From contig CM057130.1 in NCBI GenBank assembly GCA_029964075.1, positions 6,882,001-6,946,000 on the forward strand: DNA of 64,000 bases, written 5' to 3'. Position 1 is the first letter of the stretch. Every line of letters starts with the position of its first letter. The stretch comes from Patiria pectinifera. Taxonomy: Eukaryota; Echinodermata; Asteroidea; Valvatida; Asterinidae. Positions 45,408 through 59,900 of this stretch are shown here, piece after piece. The position numbers and the translations under genes are program-made. Under the pieces are notes generated by a model that was not told where the DNA came from, searched no databases, and saw only the letters and a list, made by a program, of their open reading frames with translations.

Positions 45408-48400
45408 TTGAAAATGTTCAACCTGTCGCTAGAGGGCGCTTGAAGATTGCATGACGTCATCGGTAGACGATCAGAAGAATACTATCGGCCAAGAGAATAA
45501 CACCGTTAAAAGCAAGTTCATATCTATTACCACTTTCAAATAATAAGCCACTTCCGGTTTTGGCCTTTTTCGACCAGAAGCAAGGGTCACGTGATTTCAC
45601 GCACACTGAATGAAATAAAGACCTCAACCTACTCTACCACTTGCTGGCAACAGAATGCTGCGGACGCGTACGGTTGATTTCTTATGCATTTTTAAATATT
45701 AAAAGTGTAACAATTTAATTGCCTATAAATAAACACCGGATGACGTCATCATGACGTCATCATTACATAATGCTGTTTGAGTAAGGGTCTTTGCTTGGAC
45801 AAGGATTGGTGTAAATGAATTACTGGCAAAGAGTCGAAAATGCCCTTTGAAAATTGACATTTTTTTTAAAATTTCTGTGTACAAAGTCTATGGGAAAAAT
45901 TAAATATTCAAAATTCTATAATAAATCACGTGATGACGTCAGCATGACGAAAAGTTTCGGCATACATCCTCAGATGATGGTTAATAACTATGCTGAGTTT
46001 AAAGTTGATCGGATTTAAAATAATTGCCAAAGTGGCTTGTAGAATAAAAACGTGTACAAAACCTATGGGGAAAAGTGGAAAAAGAAAAAAAAAAAAAAAC
46101 TAGAAATGTGTTTGTGGACAAACACTGAGCTGTTTCGACCGTTTTAGTAATGACTGCCGTAAAGGAGTTTCATCCAGGTCGAATGAACATTTACATGCGT
46201 ATTCTATATACAAAAAGTGTCCATCCTATGTAAAAAAAAAAAAATCATGACGTCATGATGACGGCACACATTTTTTGAAATTTCCTGTATCTATCTACAA
46301 CCTAACAAACCTTTTGCCAAAAAGAATTTCGAATTAACCACGTTCTATTGATGAGATATGAATAAAAGGTCCAAATATAGAATAATTTATATAAAATCTT
46401 ATGATGACCTCATCGAGACGTCACTGCAATTTTTGTCTATAACACTTCCTGGAATATCTGCATACCGAGATTGAACCCAATCGGACCTCAGGTTCTCTAG
46501 ATATAGTGACTCAAACTAAGCAGTTTTAGGATGATGTCAAGTGACACGTGATGACGTCATGATGCCGTCATGATTCGACCTGAATCTTCAGATGGTGGTC
46601 TAAGTGTGTGCCAGGTTTGAAGTCGATCGGATCGTATTTGATATAATTTTTGCAAAATTTGAAGAAAATATTAAAATTTAAAAAATTCATAAAAAATCGG
46701 ACGATGACGTCATGATGACGTCACTTCAGATTTTGAATTCTTTTAACTATACCTACCTACCCACCAAGTTTCATAACGATCGGACATAACCTTATATGAG
46801 TTTTGAAAAATCGCATTTTGATGACTTCATGATGACGTCACACATTTTATAAAATTTGGTGCATATATCTTTCACCTAACAAATATGTTACGAAAAGAAT
46901 TTTGAATTTACCATGCTCCATTCATGAGATTTGAGTAAAAGGTCCAAAAATTGCATAATTTATATAAAATTACATGATGACGTCATCGTGACGTCACTGC
47001 AATTTTTGTCTATAACACTTCCTGGAATATCTGCATACCGAGATTGAACCCAATCGGACCTCAGGTTCTCTAGATATAGTGACTTAAACTATATAGTTTT
47101 AGGATGACGTCATGTGACATGTGATGACGTCATGATGACGTCATGATTCGGCAGACATCTTCAGATGGTTGTACAAGTGTGTGCCAGGTTTGAAGTCGAT
47201 CGGACCGTATTTTATATAATTTTTGCAAAATTTTCAGAAAATATTAAAATTTGAAAAATTCATTAAAAATCAGATGATGACGTCATGATGACGTCACTTC
47301 AGATTTGGAATGCTGCTATCTATACCTACCTTCCCACCAAATTTCATAACGATCGGACATACCCTTATATGTGAATCAAAAAATCACGTTTTTGATGACG
47401 TCATGATGACGTCACACATTTTACGAAATTTTGTGCATCTATCTATGACCTAACAAACATGTTACAAAAAGAATTTCGAATTTACCACATTCCATTTATG
47501 AGATATGAGTAAAAGGTCCTTAAATTGAATAATTTATATACAATCACACGATGACGTCATCATGACGTCACTGCAATTTTCGTCTATAACACATCCCGGA
47601 ATACTTGCATACCAAGTTTGAACCAAATCGGACTTCCGGTTCTGTAGATATAGGGCCTTAAAGTATGCTCTTTTAGGATGACGTCACGTGACACGTGATG
47701 ACGTCATGATGACGAAAAGTTTCGGCATACATCTTCAGATGATAGTTTAACTGTGTGCCAGGTTTGAAGTCGATCAGATTTGAAACAAGGCAAAAAGTGA
47801 CTTGTAGAACGAAAACACGTGTTATCCTATGGGAAAAAAAGTGGAAAAAAAAAAAAAGAGAAAACTAGAAATGTGTTTGTGGACAAACCCAAGCTGTTTC
47901 GGATATTTGAAATACTCTGTGCACATGACGAACAATCAGTGATGTCACTGTAAATGTCATCTATATAACGGCACATTATAATACATACATGTACATGTCA
48001 AGATAGAACCAAATCGAACATTTATAGACCTATAAAAGAATAATATGCCCCTTTAAGGGACGTCATATGACATTTGATGATGACGTCACTTCAATTTTCA
48101 TATATAAACCATCCCTGTGAATGTGCATACCAAGTTTTAATCCAATTGGACTTGTACTTTCGAAGTTATAGCGATTTGAAGAAATGCTCATTAAATGTCA
48201 CGTCACGTGACACATGATGACGTCATCGTTATGAACTCACTGGGGACCACCTTAGGCTGCTGGTCTTACTAGTGTCTGACAAGTGTAAAGTCAATCTGAC
48301 ATACATGTATGGAAGTGAAAAAGTGAATCAGTTGGAAGAAAAATGTGTACAAAACCAATAAGGAAACAATGCATCTTTCATGTGATGTAACCTGACACCT

Positions 48401-49935
48401 CATGACGTCATGATGACGACTTTCTTCTAAGACCATCTGTGGGTGGTAGTCTAAGTGTGTTCCAAGTCTAACATGGATCGCATTTACGAAAGTGCCAAAG
48501 TAGAATGTTTTAACACGTGTACAAACCCTATGGGGAAAATGCATCTTTAATGTAATGTAACCTGAAACCTGATGACGTCACGATGACGACTTTCTTCTAT
48601 GACCATCTATGAGTAGTGGTCTAAGTGTGTACCAAGTATAAGGTCGATCGAATTTACGAAAGTGCCAAAGTGGAGCGTTTTAAAACATGTACAAAACCAG
48701 AGGGGAAATTGTGCATCTTTAATGTGAAGTAACGTGACACCTGATGACGTCACGATCATAAATTTCTTCTAGGACCATCTGTGGGAGACGGTCTAAGTGT
48801 GTACTAAGTGTAACGTTGATCGGATGTACCAAAGTGCCGAAATGGAGCGTTTTAAAATGTGTACATTAACCCTATGGGTTAACCTATCTTTAATGTGACG
48901 TAATCTGACATCTGATGACGTCATGGTCACGAATTTCGTCTAGGACCATCTATGGGTGGTGGTCTAAGTATGAATTAAGTTTAAAGTCGATCAGATTTAC
49001 GAAGATGCCAAACTGGAGTGTTTTAAAACGTGTACAAAACCCTATGGGAAAATGTGCATCTTCAATGTGAAGTAACGTGACACCTGGTGACGTCACGATC
49101 ACGAATTTCTTCTAGGACCATCTGTGGGTCGTGGTGTAAGTGTGTATCAAGTGTAACGTCGATCAGATTTACGAAAGTGCCGAAATGGAGCATTTTAAAA
49201 CGTGTACAAACCCAATGGGGAAAAATAAATCTTTAATGTGACGTAACCTGACACCTGATGACGTCACAATCGTGAATTTCGTTAAGGACCATCTGTGGGT
49301 GGTGGTCTAAGTATGAATTAAGTCTGAAGCCCATCAGATGTATGACGGTGCCTAAAGTGGAGTGTTTTAAAACGTGTACAAAACATATGGGGAAAAATGC
49401 ATCTTTAATGTGACGTAACCCGACACCTGATGACGTAACGATCACGAATTTCTTCTAGGACCATCTGTGGGTTGTGTTCTAAGTATGAAATAAGTTTAAA
49501 GTCGATCGGATTTACGAAGATGCCAAACTGGAGGGTTTTAAAACGTGTACAAAACAAATGGGGGAAAATGCTTCTTTAAAGTGATGTAACTTGACACCTG
49601 ATGACTGTACGATCACGAATTTCTTCTAGGAGCATCTGTTGGTGGTGATTTTAGTATGTACCAAGTCTGAAGTTGATGAGATTTACGAAAGTGCCAAAAG
49701 TGGAGTGTTTTAAAACGTGTACAAAACATATGGGGAAAAATGCATCTTTAATGTGACGTAACCCGACACCTGATGACGTCACGATCACAAATTTCTTCTA
49801 GACACATCTGAGGGTGGTGGTCTAAGTATGTACCAAGTCTCATGCCGATCGGGTTTACGAAAGTGCCAAAGTGGCATGGTAGAAGAAAAACGTGTACAAA
49901 CCCTATGGAGAAAAGTGGAAAAATAAGAAAAAAAA
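45408..49935 (+). repeat. Modules E1-E3, copy B
   Basis: E1 45408-46099, E2 46100-47864, E3 47865-49935, with CTAG starts at 46100 and 47865. The 574-bp and 172-bp internal repeats match those of copy A. Confidence 0.8.
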
Positions 49936-52412
49936 ACTAGAGCTGTATGTCTGTTTGCAAACAGAACACAGGGCTTTTTCGCATTTTACAAATATTTGTT
50001 TCTTTTGTCGTTTTGCAGTCACTTTTCAGAGTGCTTCATGCATTTAAAGGTTGTTCAAAACGCTTAGAATAATTCCTAAAGTATAATTTTATCAAATGAT
50101 ATCACTTGCCCTGCAATGACGTCATTTTTAAGACCCTTCTCAATGCACATTTTGTCATTGTGATTTTGGTTTGAACCAAGTTTAATGTCAATCTGATGAA
50201 AGAAAGTGTGCAATTTGTGGAAGCAGAATAAAATTATAAATATCGAAAAATTCTAAAAACCAAACGATGACGTCATCGTGACGTCACTTTAAACTTTGTA
50301 TACTAGTACCATTATTTACCTTCCCATTAAGTTTCATGACAGTCAGGCCTTTCCTGATATGTATTTTGAAAAATTACATTTTTATGACGTCATAATAATG
50401 TCAGATATTTTTTTGCAAAATTTTGTGCAAATACCTTTTACCTAACAGACCAAATACACAAAGAATTTTGAATTTTGCATGTTACGTTCATGAGATATGG
50501 CTAAAAGGTCAAAAACTTCAAATATTCATATAAAATCTCCGAATGACGTCATCATGGCGTCACCTAATTTTGTTTTACCTATAACACATCCCGGTCTAGC
50601 CAAATACCAAGTTTCGACCCAATCAGACTTACAGTTCTGTAGATATAGGACTTTATAATATGCACGTAAATTTTCAAAAATCAATTTAAAAAATAAGGTG
50701 ATGACGTCATTAAGACGTCATAGTCTTGGCATAATTTTGTATGAGGGTCTTCCTTGGCTGTAACATTGATGACGATTCCAGATCGCCAAGTTATAGAAAT
50801 GGTGGCTTGAAAACGTGTACAAAGTCAATGGGCTAACACGTGTACAAAGTTAACGGACTAAAGAAAATCCCACTGCAGAAAAATTGCACCTTTAAATACG
50901 TGATTTGCCTTTAAACCGAAACATTTTTATAAAATAGTACTTGATATTCTGACCCTTAGGAATATGTTCAATCAAATGACAGCGCGAAAAAAAATACAAT
51001 TTCTCTTTCCTTCTCATAGTAATTCTCGGCTGAAGTTCAGAACTACTCAGTATATCAGTGTTTTATAGGAAAAGACTTGTGGAAAATCCCACTGCAGAAA
51101 AACTGCACCTTTAAATACGTAACATAGGGCTTTTCGGCATTATGATTTTTTATTATACGTCCCTGACTATGCGCACGCATGAGCATAAAATCTGTCAAAG
51201 TTAGCCGAAAATCGGCTAAAACGGTCACTGTGATGTGGAGAGGATTTGGCCTCGGCAACACGTGCTCTGCAGGCTGACTGACATACAATGTATGTGCGTA
51301 ACGTACGTGTATGTACATGTACATATAGACATTCTGTGCATGTTTTAGAGCAGAGGTATTGTCAACCTGAAGTTTTAAGCGTGCGCAGGGCATGTCAGAG
51401 TTCGCTTATTGCCTCGAAGCTTTGAAATGTTTTAGACCTACCCTTAAATCGATAATTAAAGTAAAAATTAACATAAAAACTGCCATGGTTGATTTTTCAG
51501 GAATTTTCAAATGAAAAAGGGTCTTTTTATTATAACTTCCGGTCTGATGACGTCATTCGCCTAAAACTTCGCACATGTCTTAAGTGGGTCAAGATCATTA
51601 AATACACCATTATATAGGCGATTCCGACATACTTCGCCACAGACATCGTTTCAAAATACATTTTTGCAAATTTTCAACCTGTCGCTAGAGGGCGCTCGCA
51701 GATTGCATGACGTCATCGGTAGATGATTTAAAGAATACTTTTAGCCAAGACACTAACACCGTTAAAAGCAAGTTCATATCTATTACCATTTTTAAATAAT
51801 AAGCCACTTCCGGTTTTGGCCTTTTCCGACCGGAAGCAAGGGTCACGTGATTTCACGCACACTGAATGAAATAAAGACCTCAACCTACTCTACCATTTGC
51901 CGGCAACAGAATGCTGCGGACGCGTACGGTTGATTTCTTATGCATTTTTAAATATTAAAAGTGTCACAATTTAACTACCTATAAATACACACCGGATGAC
52001 GTCATCATGACGTCATTATTACACAATGTTGTTTGAATTAAGGTCTTTTCTTGGATAAAGATTGGTGTAAATAAATTACTGGCAAAGAGTCAAAAATGCC
52101 CTTTGAAAATCGATAATTTTTTTTAAATTTCTGTGTACAAAGTCTATGGGAAAAATTTAATATTCAAAAATCTCTAATAAATTAGTCGATGACGTCACCA
52201 TGACGTCAATCTTCGGGACACATCTTTGCTATAGGGACTATGCTTATGCAAACTTTGAATAATGTATGACAAAGTTTAATGCCAAAAGTGGAGGCCAGAA
52301 AAAACGTGCATAAAGTCTATGGCATTTTAAGTGGAACAAAAAGAAGAAGAAGAAGAAGAAGAAGAAAGAAAAAAAAACAACCAGAACAAAAACAAAGGCT
52401 TTTTCGCAAAAT
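49936..52412 (+). repeat. Module E5, copy B
   Basis: Same start, interior and end as 41323-43800. At 52413 the sequence continues TGCGAAAAAG, completing the hairpin that the duplication junction interrupted in copy A. Confidence 0.85.
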
Positions 52413-52661
52413 TGCGAAAAAGTCAAAAATTTCTTAACGAAAACAAGAGCTGTTTCGGTGTGTACACCGAAACAGCTAAAAACAAGAGCTGTTTCGGCGT
52501 GTACACCGAAACAGCTAAAAAAAAAAAAGGAAAAAAAAAAACTTTAACGAAAACAAGAGCTGTTCCCAATTGAAATTGGGAACAGCTAAAAAAGAAAAAA
52601 AAGGAAAAAAAAAAACTTTAACGAAAACAAGAGCTGTTCCCAATTGAAATTGGGAACAGCT
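52397..52661. repeat. Cluster of five short hairpins
   Basis: In order: a TTTTTCGC-class hairpin (52397-52424, outermost bases imperfect), two TTTCGG-class hairpins (52449-52478, and 52488-52517 with TTTCGGCG), and two TTCCC-class hairpins (52558-52587 and 52632-52661; arms AGCTGTTCCCAATT and AATTGGGAACAGCT, loop GA). They are separated by A-rich spacers with a recurring CTTTAACGAAAACAAG. Confidence 0.95.
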
Positions 52662-55600
52662 AAAAAGAAAAACTAGAACTATGTGGTTGTGAGTGAACAA
52701 CCACAGAGCTGTTCCCAACATGATTTTGATTGTCTATTGCACAGTACATAATGATTCAATGATTTGTTCTAAACAAATTTTACTATATAAATTGAAATTA
52801 TAATATAAATCGGTGATGGTCTTGTTCGGGACACATTTTCCGAAGAGAAGCTGGTTGGGTTCTGAAAACTGAAAACTGAAAATATATTTTTGGGAACAGG
52901 TCTGTTTGTACGAGATATAGACATATAAGTAGAGATCTATGTCTGTTTGCAACAGAAGATAGGGCTTTTCCGCATTATGATTTGTTTTTATCAATAATAC
53001 GTCCCTGACTATGCATGAACATAAAATCTGTCAAAGTTAGCTGGAAATCGGCTAAAACGGTCACTGTGGACAGGATTTGACCTCAGCAACACGTGCGCTG
53101 TGCGCGGGCTGACTGACATACGATATGTACAACGTACGTGCATGTACATGTACCGGTACATTGTGGACGTCCTGTGCATGTTTTAAAGAAGAGGTATTGT
53201 CAACCTGAAGTTTTAAGCGTGCGCAGGGCATGTCCGAGTTTGCTTATTGCCTCGAAGCTTTGAAATGTTTAAGACCTACCCTTCAATAGACAATTAAAGT
53301 AAAAACTAATATAAAAACTGCCATGGTGGATTTTTCAGGAATTTTCTAAGCAAAAAGGGTTTTTTCATTATAACTTCCGGTCTGATGACGTCATACATTT
53401 TAAACTTTGCACACGTCTGAAGTGGGTCAAGGTCATCATATATACCAGTATTTAGGCGATTCCGACAAACTTCGTTACAGACATCTATTCAAAATACATT
53501 TTTGAAAATGTTCAACCTGTCGCTAGAGGGCGCTCGAAGATTGCATGACGTCATCGGTAGATGATTTGAAGAATACTATCGGCCAAGAGACTAACACCGT
53601 GAAAAGCAAGTTCATATCTATTACCACTTTCAAATAACAAGCCACTTCCGGTTTGGGCCTTTTTCGACCGGAAGCAAGGGTCACGTGATTTCACGCACAC
53701 TGAATGAAATAAAGACCTCAACCTACTCTACCACTTGCCGGCAACAGAATGCTGCGGACGCGTACGGTTGATTTCTTATGCATTTTTAAATATTAAAATT
53801 GTCACAATTTAATTGCCTATAAATAAACACCGGATGACGTCATCATGACGTCATCATTACATAATGTTGTTTGAATTAGGGTCTTTGCTTGGACAAAGAT
53901 TGGTGTAAATGAATTACTGGCAAAGAGTCGAAAATGCCCTCTGAAAATTGACATTTTTAAAAAAAATTCTGTGTACAAAGTCTATGGGAAAAATTAAATA
54001 TTCAAAATTCTATAATAAATCACGTGATGACGTCAGCATGACGAAAAGTTTCGACACACATCCTCAGATGATGGTTAATGACTATGCTGAGTTTAAAGTT
54101 GATCGGATTTAAAATAATTGCCAAAGTGGCTTGTAGAATAAAAACGTGTACAAAACCTATGGGAAAAGTGGAAAAAGAAAAAAAACCTAGAAATTGTGGT
54201 TGTGAACAACCACAGAGCTGTTCCCAATATTAATTATCTGTTGGACCCATAGACATATAAGTAGAGATCTATGTCTGTTTGCAACAGAACATAGGGCTTT
54301 TCCGCATTATGATTTGTTTTTATCAATAATACGTCCCTGACTATGCATGAACATAAAATCTGTCAAAGTTAGCCGAAAATCGGCTAAAACGGTCACTGTG
54401 GACAGGATTTGACCTCAGCAACACGTGCGCTGCGAGCTGACTGACATACGATATGTACAACGTACGTGCATGTACATGTACATTGTGGACGTCCTGCGCA
54501 TGTTTTAAAGCAGAGGTATTGTCAACCTGAAGTTTTAAGCGTGCGTAGGGCATATCTGAGTTTGTTTATTGCCTCGAAGCTTTGATTTGTTTTAGACCTA
54601 CCCTTAAATCGACAATTAAAGTAAAAACTAATATAAAAACTGCCATGGTTGATTTTTCAGGAATTTTCAAAGGAAAAAGGGTCTTTTCATTATAACTTCC
54701 GGTCTGATGACGTCATACACCTAAAACTTCGCACACGTCTTAAGTGGGTCAAGGTCATCATATACACCAATAATTAGGCCATTCCGAAAAACTTCGCCAC
54801 AGACATCTATTCAAAATACATTTTTGAAAATTTTCAACCCGTCGCTAGAGGGCGCTCGAAGATTGCATGACGTCATCGGTAGATGATTTAAAGAATACTA
54901 TTAGCCAAGAGACTAACACCGTTAAAAGCAAGTTCATATCTATTACCACTTTCAAATAACAAGCCACTTCCTGTTTGGACCTTTTTCGACCGGAAGCAAG
55001 GGTCACGTGATTTCACGCACACTGAATGAAATAAAGACCTCAACCTACTCTACCACTTGCCGGCAACAGAATGCTGCGGACGCGTACGGTTGATTTCTTA
55101 TGCATTTTTTAATATTAAAAGTGTCACAATATAATTGCCTATAAATAAACACCGGATGACGTCATCATGACGTCATCATTACACAATGTTGTTTGAATTA
55201 GGGTCTTTGCTTGGACAAAGATTGGTGTAAATGAATTACTGGCAAAGAGTTGAAAATGCCCTCTGAAAACCGACATTTTTAAAAATAATTCTGTGTACAA
55301 AGTCTATGGGAAAAATTAAATATTCAAAATTCTATAATAAATCACGTGATGACGTCAGCATGACGAAAAGTTTCGGCATACATCCTCAGATGATGGTTAA
55401 TGACTATGCAAAGTTTAAAGTTGATCGGATTTAAAATAATTGCCAAAGTGGCATGTAGAATAAAAACGTGTACAAAACCTATGGGGAAAAGTGGAAAAAG
55501 AAAAAAAAAGAAAAAAAAAAAAAAAAAACTAGAAATTGTGGTTGTGAACAACCACAGAGCTGTTCCCAATATTGATTATCTGTTGGACCCATAGACATAT

Positions 55601-56907
55601 AGGTAAATATCTATGTCTGCTTGCAACAGAAGATAGGGCTTTCCGCATTATGATTTGTTTTTATCAACGTCCCTGACTATCACTATGCATGAACGTAAAA
55701 TCTGTCAAAGTTAGCCGGAAATCGGCTAAAACGGTCACTGTGGACAGGATTTGACCTCAGCAACACGTGCGCTGCGCGCGGGCTGACTGACATACGATAT
55801 GTACAACGTACAATGTACGTGCATGTACATGTACATTGTGGACGTTCTGTGCATGTTTTAAAGCAGAGGTACTGTCAACCTGAAGTTTTAAGCGTGCGCG
55901 GGGCATGTCCGAGTTTGCTTATTGCCTCGAAGCTTTGAAATGTTTTAGACCTACCCTTAAATAGACAATTAAAGTAAAAACTAATATAAAAACTACCATG
56001 GTTGATTTTTCAGGAATTTTCTAAGGAAAAAGTGTCTTTTCATTATAACTTCCGGTCTGATGACGTCATACACCTTAAACTTCGCACACGTGTTAAGTGG
56101 GTCAAGGTCATCATATACACCAATATTTAGGCGATTCCGACAAACTTCGCCACAGACATCTATTCAAAATACATTTTTGAAAATTTTCAACCTGTCGCTA
56201 GAGGGCGCTCGAAAATTGCATGATGTCATCGGTAGATGATTTGAAGAAAACTATCAGCCAAGAGACTAACACCGTTAAAAGCAAGTTCATATCTATTACC
56301 ACTTTTAAATAATAAGCCACTTCCGGTTTTGGCCTTTTTCGACCGGAAGCAAGGGTCATGTGATTTCACGCACACTGAATGAAATAAAGACCTCAACCTA
56401 TTCTACCACTTGCCGGCAACAGAATGCTACGGACGCGTACGGTTGATTTCTTATGCATTTTTAAATATTAAAAGTGTCACAATTTAATTGCCTATAAATA
56501 AACAACGGATGACGTCATCATGACGTCATCATTACACAATGTTGTTTGAATTAGGGTCTTTGCTTGGACAAAGATTGGTGTAAATAAATTACTGGCAAAG
56601 AGTCGAAAATGCCCTCTGAAAATAGAAATTTTTTTAAAAAATTCTGTGCACAAAGTCTATGGGAAAAATTAAATATTCAAAATTCTATAATAAATCACGT
56701 GATGACGTCAGCATGACGAAAAGTTTCGGCATACATCCTCAGATGATGGTTAATAACTAGGCTGAGTTTAAAGTTCATCGGATTTAAAATAATTGCCAAA
56801 GTGGCTTGTAGAATAAAAACGTGTACAAAACCTATGGGAAAAGTGGAAAAAGAAAAAAAAAGAAAAAAAAAAAAAAAAGGAAAAAAAAAAACTTTAACGA
56901 AAACAAG

Positions 56908-56937
56908 AGCTGTTCCCAATTGAAATTGGGAACAGCT
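56908..56937. repeat. Perfect hairpin, TTCCC class
   Basis: Arms AGCTGTTCCCAATT / AATTGGGAACAGCT with loop GA, at the junction between array modules. Confidence 0.95.
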
Positions 56938-59900
56938 AAAAAAAAAAAACTAGAAATTGTGGTTGTGAACAACCACAGAGCTGTTCCCAATATTGATTAT
57001 CTGTTGGACCCATAGACATATAAGTAGAGATCTATGTCTGTTTGCAACAGAAGATAGGGCTTTCCGCATTATGATTTGTTTTTATCAATAATACGTCCCT
57101 GACTATCACTATGCATGAACATAAAATCTGTCAAAGTAAGCCGGAAATCGGCTAAAACGGTCACTGTGGACAGGATTTGACCTCAGCAACACGTGCACTG
57201 CGCGCGGGCTGAATGACATACGATATGTACAACGCACAATGTACGTGCATGTACATGTACATTGTGGACGTCCTGTGCATGTTTTAAAGCAGAGGTATTG
57301 TCAACCTGAAGTTTTAAGCGTGCGCAGGGCATGTCCGAGTTTGCTTATTGCCTCGAAGCTTTGAAATGTTTTAGACCTACCCTTAAATAGACAATTAAAG
57401 TAAAAACTAATATAAAAACTACCATGGTTGATTTTTCAGGAATTTTCTAAGGAAAAAGTGTCTTTTCATTATAACTTCCGGTCTGATGACGTCATACACC
57501 TTAAACTTCGCACACGTGTTAAGTGGATCAAGGTCATCATATACACCGATTATTAGGCAATTCTGACAAACTTCGCCACAGACATCTATTCAAAATACAT
57601 ATTTGAAAATTTTTAACCTGTCGCTAGAGGGCGCTCGAAGATTGCATGACGTCATTGGTAAATGATTTGAAGAATACTATCGGCCAAGAGACTAACACCG
57701 TTAAAAGCAAGTTTATATCTATTACCACTTTTAAATAATAAGCCACTTCCGGTTTTGGCCTTTTTCGACCGGAAGCAAGGTTCACGTGATTTCACGCACA
57801 CTGAATGAAACAAAGACCTCAACCTACTCTACCACTTGCCGGCAACAGAATGCTGCGGACGCGTACGGTTGATTTCTTATACATTTTTAAATATAAAAAT
57901 TGTCACAATTTAATTGCCTATAAATAAACACCGGATGACGTCATCATGACGTCATCATTACACAAGGTTGTTTGAATTAGGGTCTTTGCTTGGACAAAGA
58001 TTGGTGTAAATGAATTACTGGCAAAGAGTCGAAAATGCCCTCTGAAAATTGACATTTTAAAAACAAATTCTGTGTACAAAGTCTATGGGAAAAATTAAAT
58101 ATTCAAAATTCCATAATAAATCACGTGATGACGTCAGCATGACGAAAAGTTTCGGGACACATCCTCAGATGATGATTAATAACTATGCTGAGTTTAAAGT
58201 TGATCGGATTTAAAATAATTGCCAAAGTGGCTTGTAGAATAAAAACGTGTACAAAACCTATGGAGAAAGCGGAAAAAGAAAAAAAAAAAAAACTAGAACT
58301 ATGTGGTTGTGAGTGAACAACCACAGAGCTGTTCCCAACATGTTTTTGATTGTCTATTGCACAGTACAAAATGATTCAATGATTTGTTCTAAACAAATTT
58401 TTACTATTAAATTGCAATTATAATATAAATCGGTGATGGTCTTGTTCGGGACACACTTTCCAAAGAGAAGCTGGTTGGGTTCTGAAAACTTAAAACTGAA
58501 AATATATTTTCGGGAACAGGTCTGTTTGTACGAGATATAGACATATAAGTAGAGATCTATGTCTGTTTGCAACAGAAGATAGGGCTTTTCCGCATTATGA
58601 TTTTTTTTATCAATAATACGTCCCTGACTATGCATGAACATAAAATCTGTCAAAGTTAGCTGGAAATCGGCTAAAACGGTCACTGTGGACAGGATTTGAC
58701 CTCAGCAACACGTGCGCTGTGCGCGGGCTGACTGACATACGATATGTACAACGTACGTGCATGTACATGTACCGGTACATTGTGGACGTCCTGTGCATGT
58801 TTTAAAGCAGAGGTATTGTCAACCTGAAGTTTTAAGCGTGCGCAGGGCATGTCCGAGTTTGCTTATTGCCTCGAAGCTTTGAATTGTTTAAGACCTACCC
58901 TTAAATAGACAATTAAAGTAGAAACTAATATAAAAACTGCCATGGTTGATTTTTCAGGAATTTTCTAAGCAAAAAGGGTCTTTTCATTATAACTTCCGGT
59001 CTGATGACGTCATACATTTTAAACTTTGCACATGTCTGAAGTGGGTCAAGGTCATCATATACACCAATATTTAAGCGATTCCGACAAACTTCGCCACAGA
59101 CATCTATTCAAAATACATTTTTGAAAATGTTCAACCTGTCGCTAGAGGGCGCTCGAAGATTGCATGACGTCATCGGTAGATGATTTGAAGAATACTATCG
59201 GCCAAGAGTCTAACACCGTTAAAAACAAGTTCATATCTATTACCACTTTTAAATAATAAGCCACTTCCGGTTTTGGCCTTTTTCGACCGGAAGCAAGGGT
59301 CACGTGATTTCACGCACACTGAATGAAATAAAGACCTCAACCTACTCTACCACTTGCCGGCAACAGAATGCTGCGGACGCGTACGGTTGATTTCTTATAC
59401 ATTTTTAAATATTAAAATTGTCACGATTTAATTGCCTATAAATAAACACCGGATGACGTCATCATGACGTCATCATTACACAATGTTGTTTGAGTAAGGG
59501 TCTTTGCTTGGACAAAGATTGGTGTAAATGAATTACTGGCAAAGAGTCGAAAATGCCATCTGAAAATTGACATTTAAAAAAAAAATTCTGTGTACAAAGT
59601 CTATGGGAAAAATTAAATATTCAAAATTCTATAATAAATCACGTGATGACGTCAGCATGACGAAAAGTTGCGGGACACATCCTCAGATGATGGTTAATAA
59701 CTATGCTGAGTTTAAAGTTGATCGGATTTAAAATAATTGCCAAAGTGGCTTGTAGAATAAAAACGTGTACAAACCTATGGGAAAAGTGGAAAAAGAAAAA
59801 AAAAAAAAAAAACTAGAAATTGTGGTTGTGAACAACCACAGAGCTGTTCCCAATATTGATTTTCTGTTGGACCCATAGACATATCAGTAGAGATCTATGT

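Larger units (their letters stand above)
43801..52412. repeat. Tandem duplication, copy B
   Basis: Collinear with copy A at an offset of 9749-9764 bp up to module E3, then 8614 bp after the missing module E4. Differences are mostly homopolymer lengths, scattered substitutions and an 11-bp indel near 45560. A locally diverged stretch is at about 46795-46830. Confidence 0.95.

Noticed and set aside
52449-52661. Rho-independent terminators (hairpins followed by A/T tracts)
   Set aside because: The genome is eukaryotic and the hairpins form a repeat family at module junctions rather than gene ends.
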